From: Brachionus plicatilis
Lineage: Eukaryota; Rotifera; Eurotatoria; Ploima; Brachionidae
Direction: 5' to 3'
Assembly: GCA_010279815.1 (NCBI GenBank)
Contig: QEOQ01000439.1
Location: 317,724 to 381,723, forward strand
DNA: 64,000 nucleotides
In this document: positions 1-13,000 of the stretch, piece by piece
Numbering within the stretch: position 1 is the first letter of the stretch
Layout: every line of letters starts with the position of its first letter
Program-made: the position numbers and the translations under genes
The notes under the pieces: generated by a model
The model's input: the letters and a program-made list of their open reading frames with translations, nothing else
Database searches by the model: none
Told to the model about the DNA's origin: nothing

Positions 1-114
1 TTTAAAAGCATGAATCATTTCGATGAAGTAATTTTTTTAAGTGATAAAAAAGTAATTTTAGATACAATTTCTGGGCCTCCAAAAATTATGAAGATCAATT
101 GGGATGAAATTTAA
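1..114 (+). other. open frame at window edge, possible 3' end of an unknown CDS
   Basis: From the first base a frame stays open for 37 codons and stops at 112-114. It includes a plausible peptide stretch (ISGPPKIMKINWDEI) with codon use less biased than the AT-rich filler around it. I do not recognise it. It could be the last exon of a plus-strand gene left of the window, a transposon remnant, or chance. If the missing C-terminal exon of the phospholipase D gene lies further left, this frame would sit inside one of that gene's introns, which favours a remnant. Confidence 0.2.
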
Positions 115-529
115 TTCGAAGTTTTTTCAATATAATAAAATATTCTTTAGAAAATAAATCTTTTAAACTTAGCAAATCAATTTAAATTATGGATTTTTTT
201 AAAGTTAATTCTTTAACAATCAAAGTTATGATTTTTTTTTTTTAAATAATTAAAAATTATCGACAGCCTAAACGCTTTAAAAAATTCCACTAATTGATAC
301 ATTTATTTTTGATTTTATTTAAAGTAAAAAATTTTCTCTTAGTTTAAAAAAATTATCCAGATATTTGTGGTAAATTCATGATATAAAAAAATTGTAAGAT
401 TAGGAATTTTTTTCTTAACAAATAATAAAAAACTTAAAATCCATGAATATTTCGTCTAAAATCTATTTAAATTAAAAAAAAAATTTTTTAAAGAAAAAAA
501 AAAGTAAAATTAATTTAACTTTAAATTTA

Positions 530-860
530 ATATAGATTTATCAAACAAAAAATGGGGCCTTTATTGTAATACTTTAGTTAGATCCATTTTGGATTATACT
601 TTTCCATGTTTTGACTTTTTTACAGAAACTAATATTAAAAGAATACAGATAATCCAAAATTCAACAGTTTCAAATCAACTTTTTGAGTTGAGACATATGT
701 CAGGACAGAACTTTGTCATCCTATTCCAGTGGTCGTCAAACTGATGGAAGAATATAAAGAATGTTTCGAATTAAGATACATCGAATATCCAACACCATTG
801 TGTAGTTGCTACCTAACAATTTCTCATTTCTTTCCTGAAACGTTAACCATCTAAACATTC
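530..860 (+). pseudogene. decayed LINE reverse-transcriptase C-terminus
   Basis: Translated piecewise, this matches the end of the LINE protein at 20151-20895 (minus): shared blocks are LSNKKWGL, RSILDY.FPC, IQNS/TAV, LFEL, and the C-terminal ELRYIEYPTPLC.CYLTIS.FFPET. Internal deletions, frame changes and a stop separate the blocks, so it is a dead copy. It is the 3' coding end of a non-LTR retrotransposon in the orientation opposite to the phospholipase D gene, just beyond that gene's last visible exon. Confidence 0.75.
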
Positions 861-923
861 AGTAAAAATAATTACTCATTTCAATTTATTTTAAGATTCC
901 ATGTTTCTTTTTTATTAATTTTA

Positions 924-955
924 GGTAAATTGAAGTTTGAGATCAAGATCAAAAT
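924..955. repeat. single terminus of a GG(C/T)AAATTGAAGTTT repeat family
   Basis: Bases 924-951 match the ends of the inverted-repeat elements at 33442-33965 and 41442-41940 (GGTAAATTGAAGTTTGAGAT then CAAGATCAAAA). No partner end was found nearby, so this is a solitary or truncated copy. Confidence 0.5.
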
Positions 956-1008
956 ATCAAAATATAAATTGTAATATTTTTTTAATAATAGAGAAAAAAT
1001 ATTTTTTT

Positions 1009-4000
1009 TTACTTGAAAATTTTTTTTCTTAATGAATTGGCATATTTTCCAACCATCACCTGTTCACCATCCAAAACCGACTCGAAAAATTCTTCATCTT
1101 TGATCACGGCAGCCACTTCCGAGTCTCTTTTTCCCAACAAACTTCTGTCATTAATATTAGCTGAGCCACAAATCACATATTTGTCATCAACAATCATCAA
1201 TTTAGAGTGGACGTATATAATTTCTTGTACAAGTTTTCCCATCAATACTGCCCAATTTCTCATTCCGTAAAAGGTAATATATTTGAAAGGGTCAGGCACT
1301 CCACGGTTCTTTAGCTCGTGATAGATAGAAAATTGGCCATTAAATATTGATCTCAGATTATAATACTGAACAGCTTGAATCGAGTTAGGATTGTCAAAAC
1401 CTGGCAGAAGTGGAAGCACAACATAAACACGAAAATTTTGCCCATTTCTTTATTTTTAAAATTTATTAGTTAAATTATTTTAATTTAATAGGTAATTACA
1501 CATGGGCTTTGTGTATACGTTTAACAAGTTCGCCACCTATATTGTTTTTTACTTCTTCATCTTTGTCACCGTCAGTTGTTGTGATAAAAAATTGATTCTT
1601 AATTTATTCAATAAAAATATTAAAAAAAATTTTATATATTGAGCTAACATAGAAAACTTGAGTCATTTTTTTATTTGGGAAAATATTTTCAAATTTGTCA
1701 GACAATTGAGACAATTTTTTTTTTTAAAAATTAAATAAAAAAAGTAAAATTGTTCAAAGAAAAGTAATTTTGATTTTTTTCTTTCGAAGCTATTTTTTCA
1801 AAACAAAAAAGAAATAAAATTTATTTACTGGTATTACCAAAAATGAATAGAAAGTAACATATTAAATTTGTGGCTATTAATTTTTACCAAAACATAATTT
1901 ATAATTTTTTTTTATTAATATAATGATGGATTTTTTTTTAAATCGAATTTTAAATCTTATTTAAGCTACGAATATTTTTTATCAAAATAAAAATCGTAAA
2001 ATAAAAATAAAAGTTTTCCGTTGATTTTAAGTTTTTGTTTCGTTTTTTAAAAATAAAAATTGAAATTGTTATTCGAAATTAAAAAAATTTAAATCAAAAG
2101 TTGCTTATTAGAAGTGTAAACTAGTCAAAAAGACCGAATAGCATTTTTTCTATAGGTATGAATTTATTTGTTAAAAACGATAGATAAAGGTAAACATGTA
2201 AATTTCAAGAATTTAGAAATTAATTGTTTTATTTCCTTGGACAATACCGGATCTTCATTGAGACATGGCTTGAAATTTTAAAGCCGAATATAATTTAATA
2301 AAAAATTGATAAATCATTTATTTTGTAGTATCTTTATAGCTTTTACTAGGATCGACAAACTTATTATGTCCAAAAGAAATTTACAATATAATATTTCTGA
2401 TTATAATATTTAAAATATTTTAAAATATTTTACCCAAATTTTAAATATTCTTAAAAGTTTGAATCAAAAAAAACAATCAGTGCATTTTAAAAAATTAAGA
2501 GAGCGCTTTTGTGTTATACTTAAGGTATGTATAAGAAGAATTGAGAAATTTCAAAACTTGATTTGGGAGAGGCTTTGTCTATTTTTTTAGATTCTCATTA
2601 GCTGTACTATCCACTAATATCATTAGTATGTAGAGGGTGTCCTTTTAAAGAATATTGAGCATCAAAATAAAACATTTAATGAGATTGAAACCATCGAAAA
2701 TGATTTTAATACCAAATACTTCATCTAGAATTAAAGACGAATATGAAGAAATTTGTATGGAAGAATAAATAGATCTATATTTTATCACCCAAACGATGGA
2801 AACCATTCAAATAAATATCATAAATCAACACAATCAACAGAAAGCGAAGCGTTTTCGATTGAGAAATCAGTTTTGTAATTTTAAGGATTTAACATTTATT
2901 CGCCTAAATAAGTTTTTTTGTTTGGCTAAAGAACTTTTAATATCAAAATTAAATTTACAGCGTCATCACGTGAAATAAAAACTGCTGAAGGTTGTGCTTT
3001 GTCAATACAAACCAATTCAGGCGGTGGATTTTTAAAAATTCTGTCAAGTTTAATTTGAAGAGTTAAGAAAAACAGAAAAGTCTTAAAGTCTTATTTATTG
3101 AACAAGATATTGTCCTAAAACAACTGAAAAATGATGCAATCACATCGATTCACAGGAAAATCATCCGCTTTTTTTATCACGGTGAAAAGTATCCCGTTTT
3201 TTATCCAAAAAAAATAAGTAAATTATCTCAAAGTCCAATTTTAAATAATTTTTTAAAAATAGAAAAAACATTCCATTTTATAAATTAACAAAAAAATCAC
3301 GTTTTATAAAATAAAAAAATTATCACGTTTTCATATTTTAGAAAGTTATCCCATTTTGATAAATTAGAAAATTTTTTATTTCTTTTGCAAGATCTACATG
3401 AATACATGAATTTTCTGCTTTGAAATCATGTCACGAATTTTTCTTTTATTTATTAGGGTTAATCTTCATGTTTCAAATTTCTTTATAATTTGAATAATCA
3501 ATTATCATTCCATTAAAAAAAATAATTCATTAAAATTAATTTTAAATTGAATAATATCTGAATCCAAGAAAAATACTGTTGTATTTTAATCAAGCAATTA
3601 TAGTTTCACCCAGCAAAACAATTGCAATCAATAGCGATCGTAAATGGGTTCGTTTTAGATGGAAAGATAACAATAGAATTTCAACAAGTTACGTGTGCAT
3701 CAATTCAAAATGCTTTATAATTTTAACCTTTAAAGAGGACCAAGTATTAAAATTGTGGCGACTAAATTTCCACAGCTCTTTAACAGATTCACATGTTTTA
3801 ATAGTAAAAGAAACTGAAGATTTAAAAAGAGAATTTAAAAAAAAAATTAAAGGTCATTTACGCAATGCTACAGAGATTTTTAGACGAACTTTGTAAATAA
3901 CGGGGTAAGTGATAAAGTAATCGCTGCGCCGGTCCCAACAATTAAAATTTTTTATCTTGTCTTATAAAAAAGAGAGCTAAAAATAATAAAAAAGAACCAG

Positions 4001-7000
4001 AGATTAAACAAATTTTGAATCATCTGGTGAATTTAGTTACAACATTAATTTGTTACTATTCAGTAACGCTTAAAAACGAACCACATTAAGAATTGATTAC
4101 AAATCTTTGGAAAACTTGAAGAGCGATGATTTTTATTAGTGTTGGATGCGGACAGAGCTAACCGGTCCAATAGACGGGCGGTTCTTTCTGGTGGTTGAAC
4201 CGTTTAATTAAGCGGACTATTTTTTGGCCCGTTTGGTAACTATTTAAATTTAAATAAAATTAATTTTTAAATATAATTCTATTTATATACGGTTGCTAAA
4301 CTGATCAATATCCGTCCGCCAAAACTGAGACCGCCCGTTTTAATCTAAACGGTTTTTAAACAAGCCAAAAAATTAGTCCGTTTAAAACATCTCGCCAATG
4401 TCTGCCTCATGAAATCGGAACGGTTAATTCGGTCACGGACATGGTTTAGGAAAATTTTGGCTCGTTTATGGTACGCTTGCACGGAAACAACACTAATTTT
4501 TGTTGTTAATGAGAGTCTGAAGATTTCAAGTGAAGCAGAAACTTAGTACATGAATGCTACATTCAAATTTGAACCATCAAGAATAATGAAATTATTTAAA
4601 ATTCATTGCCCGGCCAAAATCGCGGCAAAAATTTTTCGCTGCAAAATTGGTTGCCTTTTTTTGGCCCCGTTTGACCGTCCAGGCTTGCCCGTCTTCCATC
4701 ACACTAGAAAAAGGGTGTTTTTTTGGAATTAAGTCCCATTTTCCAAATTTAATAATCAAAGGATGTTGGTTGCATTTTAAGCAGGGAATTTTTTGACGAG
4801 CAGTCCGCGTTGGTTTAAAACAACAATATAACAAATATGAGTTAAGAGATTTTATCAATTTGTTTGGTTTGCTAGGACTAATTCCACTTTGTGATTTTGA
4901 TAAAGATTTTGTTTTTGGTTCTCTTTTTTTTGGGTTCAGAAAAATGGGATAATTTTCTTATTTTCAAAACAGAAAAAATTGGTGGAAAATGGTGTCACAA
5001 AAGCTTAAAAATCTTTTTTAAAAGAAACTGGAACATTATTTGAAGCCTGTCTCACTTAACAGTACTGTATAATTTAAGTGTGTTGTGTCAATTGTTGAAT
5101 AACAGCAAAAATTCTTTTTTTGTGGCGTTGAAAGAAAACAACTAAGCAAAAGCCTTGTCTAAGATACATTATGCGAAAATAGTCATTAGAAACGACACTT
5201 GATACAAAATTGTTTCATAGCAGAAAAGCTTCGCAAGAGAGAAAAATATTTATAACGATCTTTACGTGTACCAAGAAGAAATTCAACCAATTGTTTAATA
5301 TTACCAAAAAAACAATGATGAAAATATAATGCCAAAATAACTCTGATATCAGCCAACTACTTTATTCAGTGACGTTATATTTTTTCCCTAAATTTTTCCG
5401 GATATTATATACCTAATAAATAAAAAATTGATTGGAGTGAATCAAGTATTTTCTTTCGTTTAAATGATTATAAACCAATATCTAAACCATGCAACAAGCA
5501 TAGCAGATGAGGAGTAATTATCAAGGAGGAATAAGAGTTGTTCAAAAATTTTCGTTTGATAAATTTTCTTGTGAATTACTTTTAGAAAGTTTATTCGATT
5601 ATAGATCAATTATATATTTTAAGTTAATCAAATCCAGCTAATAAACTTCTAAATTTTGATAAATTCGAAAAGATGAATATGAATTCAAATGACAATGTTC
5701 TAGAGAGTGACTTAAATGCCAAAACAAGACCTATAGGTTACAGAAAATAAAACTAAGACCTATAGGTTACAGAAAATAAAACTAACTTGGAATAATTTAA
5801 GAAAGCATTTTTAACGAGCTTTACTTTCCGAAAATGAATAATATATGTCCAACAATTAGAATTTCCAATAAGGAGTATTTTTTATTCTTAATTTATTCGT
5901 TATTTCATATTCAATAATTGACACGATCAGAAATTAAAGAATTCTAAATATTCCTGATAAAAGTATTTTCAGTCAAATTTTTTATACATTAAAGTCAAAA
6001 TTTATTCTCTTAAAATAAGATTTGGCCGTTACATGTAGTTATTAATGTGGCCGTTTTTTTCAAAGTCTTTGAAGAAGTTTTTTTAAGAAAAAAATATTAA
6101 TATAATTTCTTTACCTCAATGTAAATGTAATGCTCTGCTCTTTGGATTAAATCACAGTAGGCATTGTAAATTGAACACTCTGTCTGAGAAATTCCACCCG
6201 ACCATTTATCAAGAGAACGAACCATCTAAAAAAAATAATTAAAAATAATTTTTGTTTTCATTAAAATTGCATCAAATAGAACCTGGACTTCGCATTTTTG
6301 GAAGGTGTCTTTGAACCAATCTAGGTCATACTTAAAAGTTTCGGGATACGATTTTGGTATAAGAAATGGATAAGACTCAATATTTCTTGCCTTTTCTCTC
6401 TTGAAAAATAATATTAATTAATTAAATATTCAACTTTTAAGGCCTAGTGAAACTCACTTTAAAAAAAAATGACAAAAAATACTAGTTCGATTATGCTGCA
6501 CTACAAGCTAAGACATGAAAATTAAAAAATCAAATTAAAAATTTTGTAGCATGGGTGAGATGTACTTTGGCGCATGGTAAAAAAGCTGGTAGCTTAATTT
6601 ATGGTGCAACATAATCGAGATTATTTCTATATTTAACGTTTTAATTTCAGTTAATTACGAGAAATATAGAAAAATCAGGAAAAATTGATAATTTTGTTTA
6701 TTCCAAAATTTACGTCTAGTAACGTAATTATCGATATTTATCGATATTATCAAAAAAAACGATAACAAACAGTAGTGATTTGGTATAAGGATTCACGGTA
6801 AATTTACAAAAAAAGAATTGTTGAAAATGGTAAATTAACTACATTTTACATAAATAGAAGTAAAATTACCAATTTTTACGTTAAATTATGTTAACTCCAA
6901 AAATGCCAAAAAAATCTCAAATTTTGCTGTTTTTCATAAAATTTTGTTAAAAAAAAAGATTTTGACTTCTGAATTTTTTTTTTTTTAAATTTAATTATTT

Positions 7001-10000
7001 ACCATTTTTTACGTAAAAATTGGTAAAATCCAAAATTTTACAGATAAATTTTGGTAAAATATAGTAAAAAAAGAATAGAATCTAAAAAACAAAAAATTTT
7101 GTATTATAACACTTTTATTTCTTGAAAATATAAAAACTTCTTTATTTTTTTTTAGTCTGTGACCTATCAACCTTTAAGGTGTTCGATGCTTTAGTCCACG
7201 CACTTTGGACAGTACTATTGAAAGGCACAAATTTTTTACAATTTTCTTAAATTAATAAATATAAACAATAATTCTTTATGTAAAATTTTTCAAAAAAAAG
7301 TGCTTTTAATTTGCAGTAATGTTTTGAGATCTTTATTCTCATAAAATCCAATCGACTTTTTTAAATTTTCTGGAAAATTCTCTGTTAATTCATGTCCTAA
7401 CTGGCTTGTAAAGTCTCGTTGCTTATCTTAAGTATCAATTTATTTATTTAAAGAAAATCAGTTCTTAGTTTTCAAAAAATATTTAGTTAATATTGAGCAA
7501 CCTTTTGAACATTTACTTGTTTTAAGGTCAGCTTCAGCATATTTATATTTTTTTGAAACCTAAATAATTAATAATTAATAATAAATACATAATACTTACA
7601 TGAAGATGTTTTGAAATATATTTTTGAATTTCAAAAAACTCTAACACCAGATAGATACAAGAAATACATTAACAACTTAAAGAAAGTAAAATGCAAAATT
7701 TTATTTTATAAAATCTCATTTACATATTAGCTATTAATTGCATTAAAAAAATTTTAAGAAATAAAAGTGTTATAATACAAAATTTTTTGTTTTTTAGATT
7801 CTATTCTTTTTTTAGCATATTTTACCAAAATTTATCTGTAAAATTTTGGATTTTACCAATTTTTACGTAAAAATGGTAAATTTAAAAAAAAAAAATTTCA
7901 GAAGTCAAAATCGTTTTTTTTAACAAAATTTTATGAAAAACAGCAAAATTTGAGATTTTTTTGGCATTTTTGGAGTTAACATAATTTAACGTAAAAATTG
8001 GTAATTTTACTTCTATTTAAAATTTGTAAATTATTTGTAAAATTTAGTTAATTTACCATTTTTTACAATTCTTGTACGTAAAAATACGTAAATTTACCAT
8101 GAATTCTTATATCGAATCACTCCTGTATATATGATACCTAGAAAAATACATTTCTTTTTTATATTTAATATTGATTACTCAAAAAAGGTGAATATTTTTT
8201 TGTTCAATTTATAGTGAATTTCACAACATCATTTAAAAAAAAAGGAAAATATTTACTTTGCATTGATTCCATCTTTGAATGAAATGTCTAGCTAGATCTC
8301 TAGCACTTTCGCCGATCACAACAAGAGCTTGATCTCGCCATGGCATTCTTGGCGTCTCAGTTCGATCAAGTTGGTCCAACCAAAACTCAGGAACATTTTT
8401 GATGCTTGATTTATAATGATTGGAATAGTCTTTTCCGGACCAATAGTGGCCGTCATTTGAAATGACCGGAGGCTCCACAATTTCTTCCAATACCGACTTT
8501 AGTTTGTTGCCGTCATCCTCTTCCTCTTCGGTTATATGGTCCGAATCATCGGATTTTTGTGGCCGTGGCGAAAATGTATTAAATTGCTTTTTTCTTTTGT
8601 TCACAGTTCTCTTGAATTCTCTCCATAGATGCTTTCTTGTGTGTGTATAATGTCTATCAGGAACAGACTCAGCCAATGGTACTTAAAAAGTTTGGTCAAA
8701 TGACATTTATTTTTATTTTTTTATTAAAAACTTTATTTTCATTTTTGCCTAAATTAAAAATATAAGTGTGAGATAAAAAATTTTTTGAACAGAATTCTTT
8801 TTTTTTATTTAGATTTTATTTAGGTTTTTTTTTTTAATTAAAAGGTCTACAAATTAAATCTCAAAAATTTAAAAAAATATGTATAGATTATTGAATTTAT
8901 CTTTTTAATTGATTAATTATATATTTATATTTAAGATTTTGCTGTACCAATGTGAAATAAAAAACTTTAAAATAAATTTTAAAAGATGCTTTTTACCTTC
9001 CAATTGTTAGTCCTTGAGAGACAAGATTGCAGGATAATTTAAATGAAAAAAGACCCTAGCATTCTAGATTTTTTAAATTTAAAATAAATTAAAATTTTTT
9101 TTTCTATTTTTATTTTATAATTAAGAAGGAAAATTGAAACAAATATGTTATTCTGCAAAATAGACATAGTGAAATTGATTTTTTCCATACATTTGCAGTT
9201 AATTAAATTAATTAAAGAAATTTTAAAACCATTTTCAAAATTTCAATAGTCAGGACAAAAAAATGTTTTAATTGTACAAATGAGCACTCAAAAAGCAAAA
9301 AAAAAATTTTTGCTTTTGATAAAAAATAATATAAATAAAAAAATTAATTTGATGATTTTTAATATTTAATTAAAAAAAATCAAAAGAATCGATTCGAAAA
9401 GAAAGTTGTTCTATAATTATTTTAATCGAGATAGAAAGCTCAAATCGTCAATTGAGGCCTTAAAGCCTGGAGGCTCTATTGATACGATTTCTGATCTAAA
9501 CCAAATCCCAACAATTCTAAACAAACAATTTAAAATGGATTCCATGATTCCCCAAAAAACAATCTCAGTTTTTGGAAACATAACTTTTGTTATTTTGTCA
9601 GACAACATTGGAGGAATCAATTGCATCATGGTGTCCATTTTATAAAAAACATTTGAATGAATTTGAAAAATTTCAACAGTGAGCGACTTAATTTGAATTT
9701 GAGTCAAAAATTTTTGCACAAAAGTTTAGACGCACATCATTAATCTCTAATTAAAAATCAATAAACTAACCTAAATGCATTTGTAAATGTATTAATTAAA
9801 AAATTGCCAATAAATCCAGTAACATAAATTCATTTATGAAACATCGCTATAAAAATTTTTGCCTACTGTGACAGAAAAAATTATACCCCGAAAAAATTAG
9901 GAACTTTGGTAAAAAAAATGGGTAAAAAGCGTTGCCAATCAAGTTAGATGTTAGATAATTGGTCTCCTAAAAAATAAGACCAAAAGTAAAAGGCAATTAA

Positions 10001-13000
10001 GTAAATAAGAATGAATATTAGAAAAATGTGTGAGAACAACAAGAAAAAATAATGATATCTATGGCACCCCAAATGAATCAACAAGGCCTGGAAGACCATG
10101 AAAGCTAACTAATACTGTATACAGTGTTTAAAGTTAAACTGTATAATGGGTAAGATTACGTTATTTTACGTAATTTTACGTCAAAAAATGTAAGCTTACA
10201 TAATATTACATCATTACTTGTATGTAAGAAAATGTTAGCCAATATATTCAAAAAATAATCATCTTGACGAATGCAAACCGAAAATAAAAACGAAAGTAAA
10301 ACAAGTTACAAGTAACTTGGTTTAATTAAGCTCAATTATTTTTAACAATGTCAAAATTAACATGTCAGAATAAACTTCGACATAATGAACCTGCCAAAAT
10401 AAGGATATACCAAGATAACATAATCTTACGTAATTTTACGTAAGATTACACCTATTTAAGTTAGTTTGCCCGAAAACGCTTACGGCCAAAAAAATCCGGA
10501 TTTTAGAGGAAAAAGTGGAAAATTAATAAAAATATTTGAATTTTATAAAAAAATTTTTGAAACCAAAACACTACACTTAATTACATTTTTTTACATCTTT
10601 TTACGTAAAATTACACAAATTAATGTAATAAATTGTAATTTTTTGTCATATTTCCTAGATTAATGTAAATATTAGTAAGGTACAAATTTTTTTTTTGCAA
10701 AAAGATATTAATTTTGAAAAGCTTTTAAAATAATTATAAAACGAAAGTTTAACTCACCAAACTTAAATGGGACAAGTAAGATTATTTTATAAATAAATTT
10801 TTTTAAAGCTTTTCAAAAATAACATCTTTTGGCAAAAATTTCAATCACTGTATCAAATACACCAGATAAGTCTCTTAAATTTAACAAGCTCTGAAAGAAG
10901 AGACCGGTCAAACTCATAAATTTGAAATTAGAATCTTTTATCAAAATAAAAGAAAAAAAATAAAATTGTTTTTTTAATTTTTTATTTACAATTGTTTTTT
11001 GTCTCACTTTTCGAATCATTTTTAAATGCAAAAGTTGTTTTGTAATTTTTGAAATCATCTGTTGACAAAAAAAATTGGTATTATACTAATATTTACATTA
11101 ATTTAGAAATTATGACAAAAAATTACATATTTTTACATTGAATTGTGTAATTTTACGTAAAAAGGTGTAAAAAATGTAATAAAGTGTAGTGTTTTGGTTT
11201 CAAAAATTGCTTAAATGTAAGATAACATAATCTTACGTAAAATTACTTAAGATTATGTTATCTTACATTTTCTTACATACAAGTAATGATGTAATATTAT
11301 GTAAGCTTACATTTTTTGACGTAAAATTACGTAAAATAACGTAATCTTACCCATCATAAAGTTTAACTTTAAACACTGTAAAACACTTGAAGTGAACATT
11401 TTACTTCATACTTTATTTAAAATCTTTTTATATATAATTATTACACTATCTACAGTCTTCTAATTTTTTAGTGGATCACAGAAAGGTGGCGTCACTTCTT
11501 CCTTTATATTTTTAGAATTAACTTCTTCCTTAATTATCTTCATTTGTCTACAAATCCCCTATCAAGGATACAACACTTAGATAATCCCTATTTTGCAAGA
11601 CCTTCAATATTTACAGATTTTTTTAACTAGGTTTAATTGATCTAAAAATTAGACGACATGGAGATGATTGATTCAAATCTTTAAGGTTGTAAATTACATG
11701 GATAAAGTTAATTTTGCTAACGGTATCAATTAAAAAACAAAATGTCTGATTCCAGAAGATACCAACGATACTTCAGAATGTATAGCAGAACCTTATCCAA
11801 TCATAAGTGATAAACTTAATGAAAAATATTAATAATTGGGAAATTTTATTGCGAGGAACGAGTCAGCTGCGTCGAGCTATATAATAAAATAATAAATGTA
11901 ATTTTTTATCCTTTTTTTTCTATTTATTATTTTTTAGATTATCTTATTTAGATTTTTTTTAATCATTTTTTCTAATACAGTCGATCCTCCGTATAACGAA
12001 CCCCCATATAACGAAATCCTCTTTATTACGAATAAGAATCCAGGAACCGATTTTTTATAAAGGAAAAAGATTGCTAATTTTTTTAGTACAACGAACCTCT
12101 TTATAACAAAATCCTCTTTATTCTAATTGTTAAAAATGAATGAAAAGCAAGTTTGCAAAAAGAGAAAATGTTTATCTCTTGAAGTCAAGATAGAAATTAT
12201 AAAAAAGTATACTGAGCAAAAAATAACCACTTAAAAGCTGGTCAAAGAAAACAACGTTAATGCTTCTACAATCTCTACTTTTTTGTCGTCGAGAGAAAAA
12301 ATTATAGAACATTACGAAAAGACATTAGCCGGTCCAGAAAAAAAGCGTAAAAAATTGCATCCTTTGAGAAGAAACTTGATTTCGATAAATTCGCCTATGT
12401 GTCAATCGATAGCAACTTGGCTGAGCGCGGAACGCTCTTAGAGGCAGAAATCGTCGATTCAATAGCAACAAACAATCCAGGAGAGCAAGACAGTGATGCA
12501 GAAATTGAAAAGCACCAAGATGCAAATAAACAAGTGATTAACTCAAAAGAAGCAATCGATAGAATAAATGAACTGAAACAATTTTTTTTAAGGGTGTGCC
12601 TAACCACCGCACATAAAAAAAATTTTAACGCACATTCAAAAAATTCCTTCGCACAAATTTTTTTTTTAAACAGACATTTACTGAAAAACGCACTAAAACT
12701 TTTCTACCGCACATTTTTGAAATAATTTCAACGCACATGTACTTACATTAAATAAAAATTTCAAACGCATTAATTTTATTTTAACGCACATTTAGAAAAA
12801 AAATCTGTTTATTTAAAATTTTAAAAAAAATGAATTTAAGGACTAAAGTAGCCAAAAGCTATTCAGACAAAAGGAAATATAACAAAACCAAAAAGCCAAA
12901 AGAAAAAAGAGGGAGAATGGAACTATTCCAGCACGTCCAATTCGAGGACAATTCCAGCACGTCCAAATCCGAGGCTTACCCCAGCAAGTTCAAATATTTG

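Noticed and set aside
5727..5784. Duplicated 29-bp unit as a regulatory enhancer pair
   Set aside because: Only two adjacent copies, no conserved context; simple slippage is sufficient.
9417..9719. 100-codon minus frame (MQKFLTQIQIK...) as a gene
   Set aside because: It is antisense to the LINE ORF2 fragment on the plus strand and has no homology or splice context.
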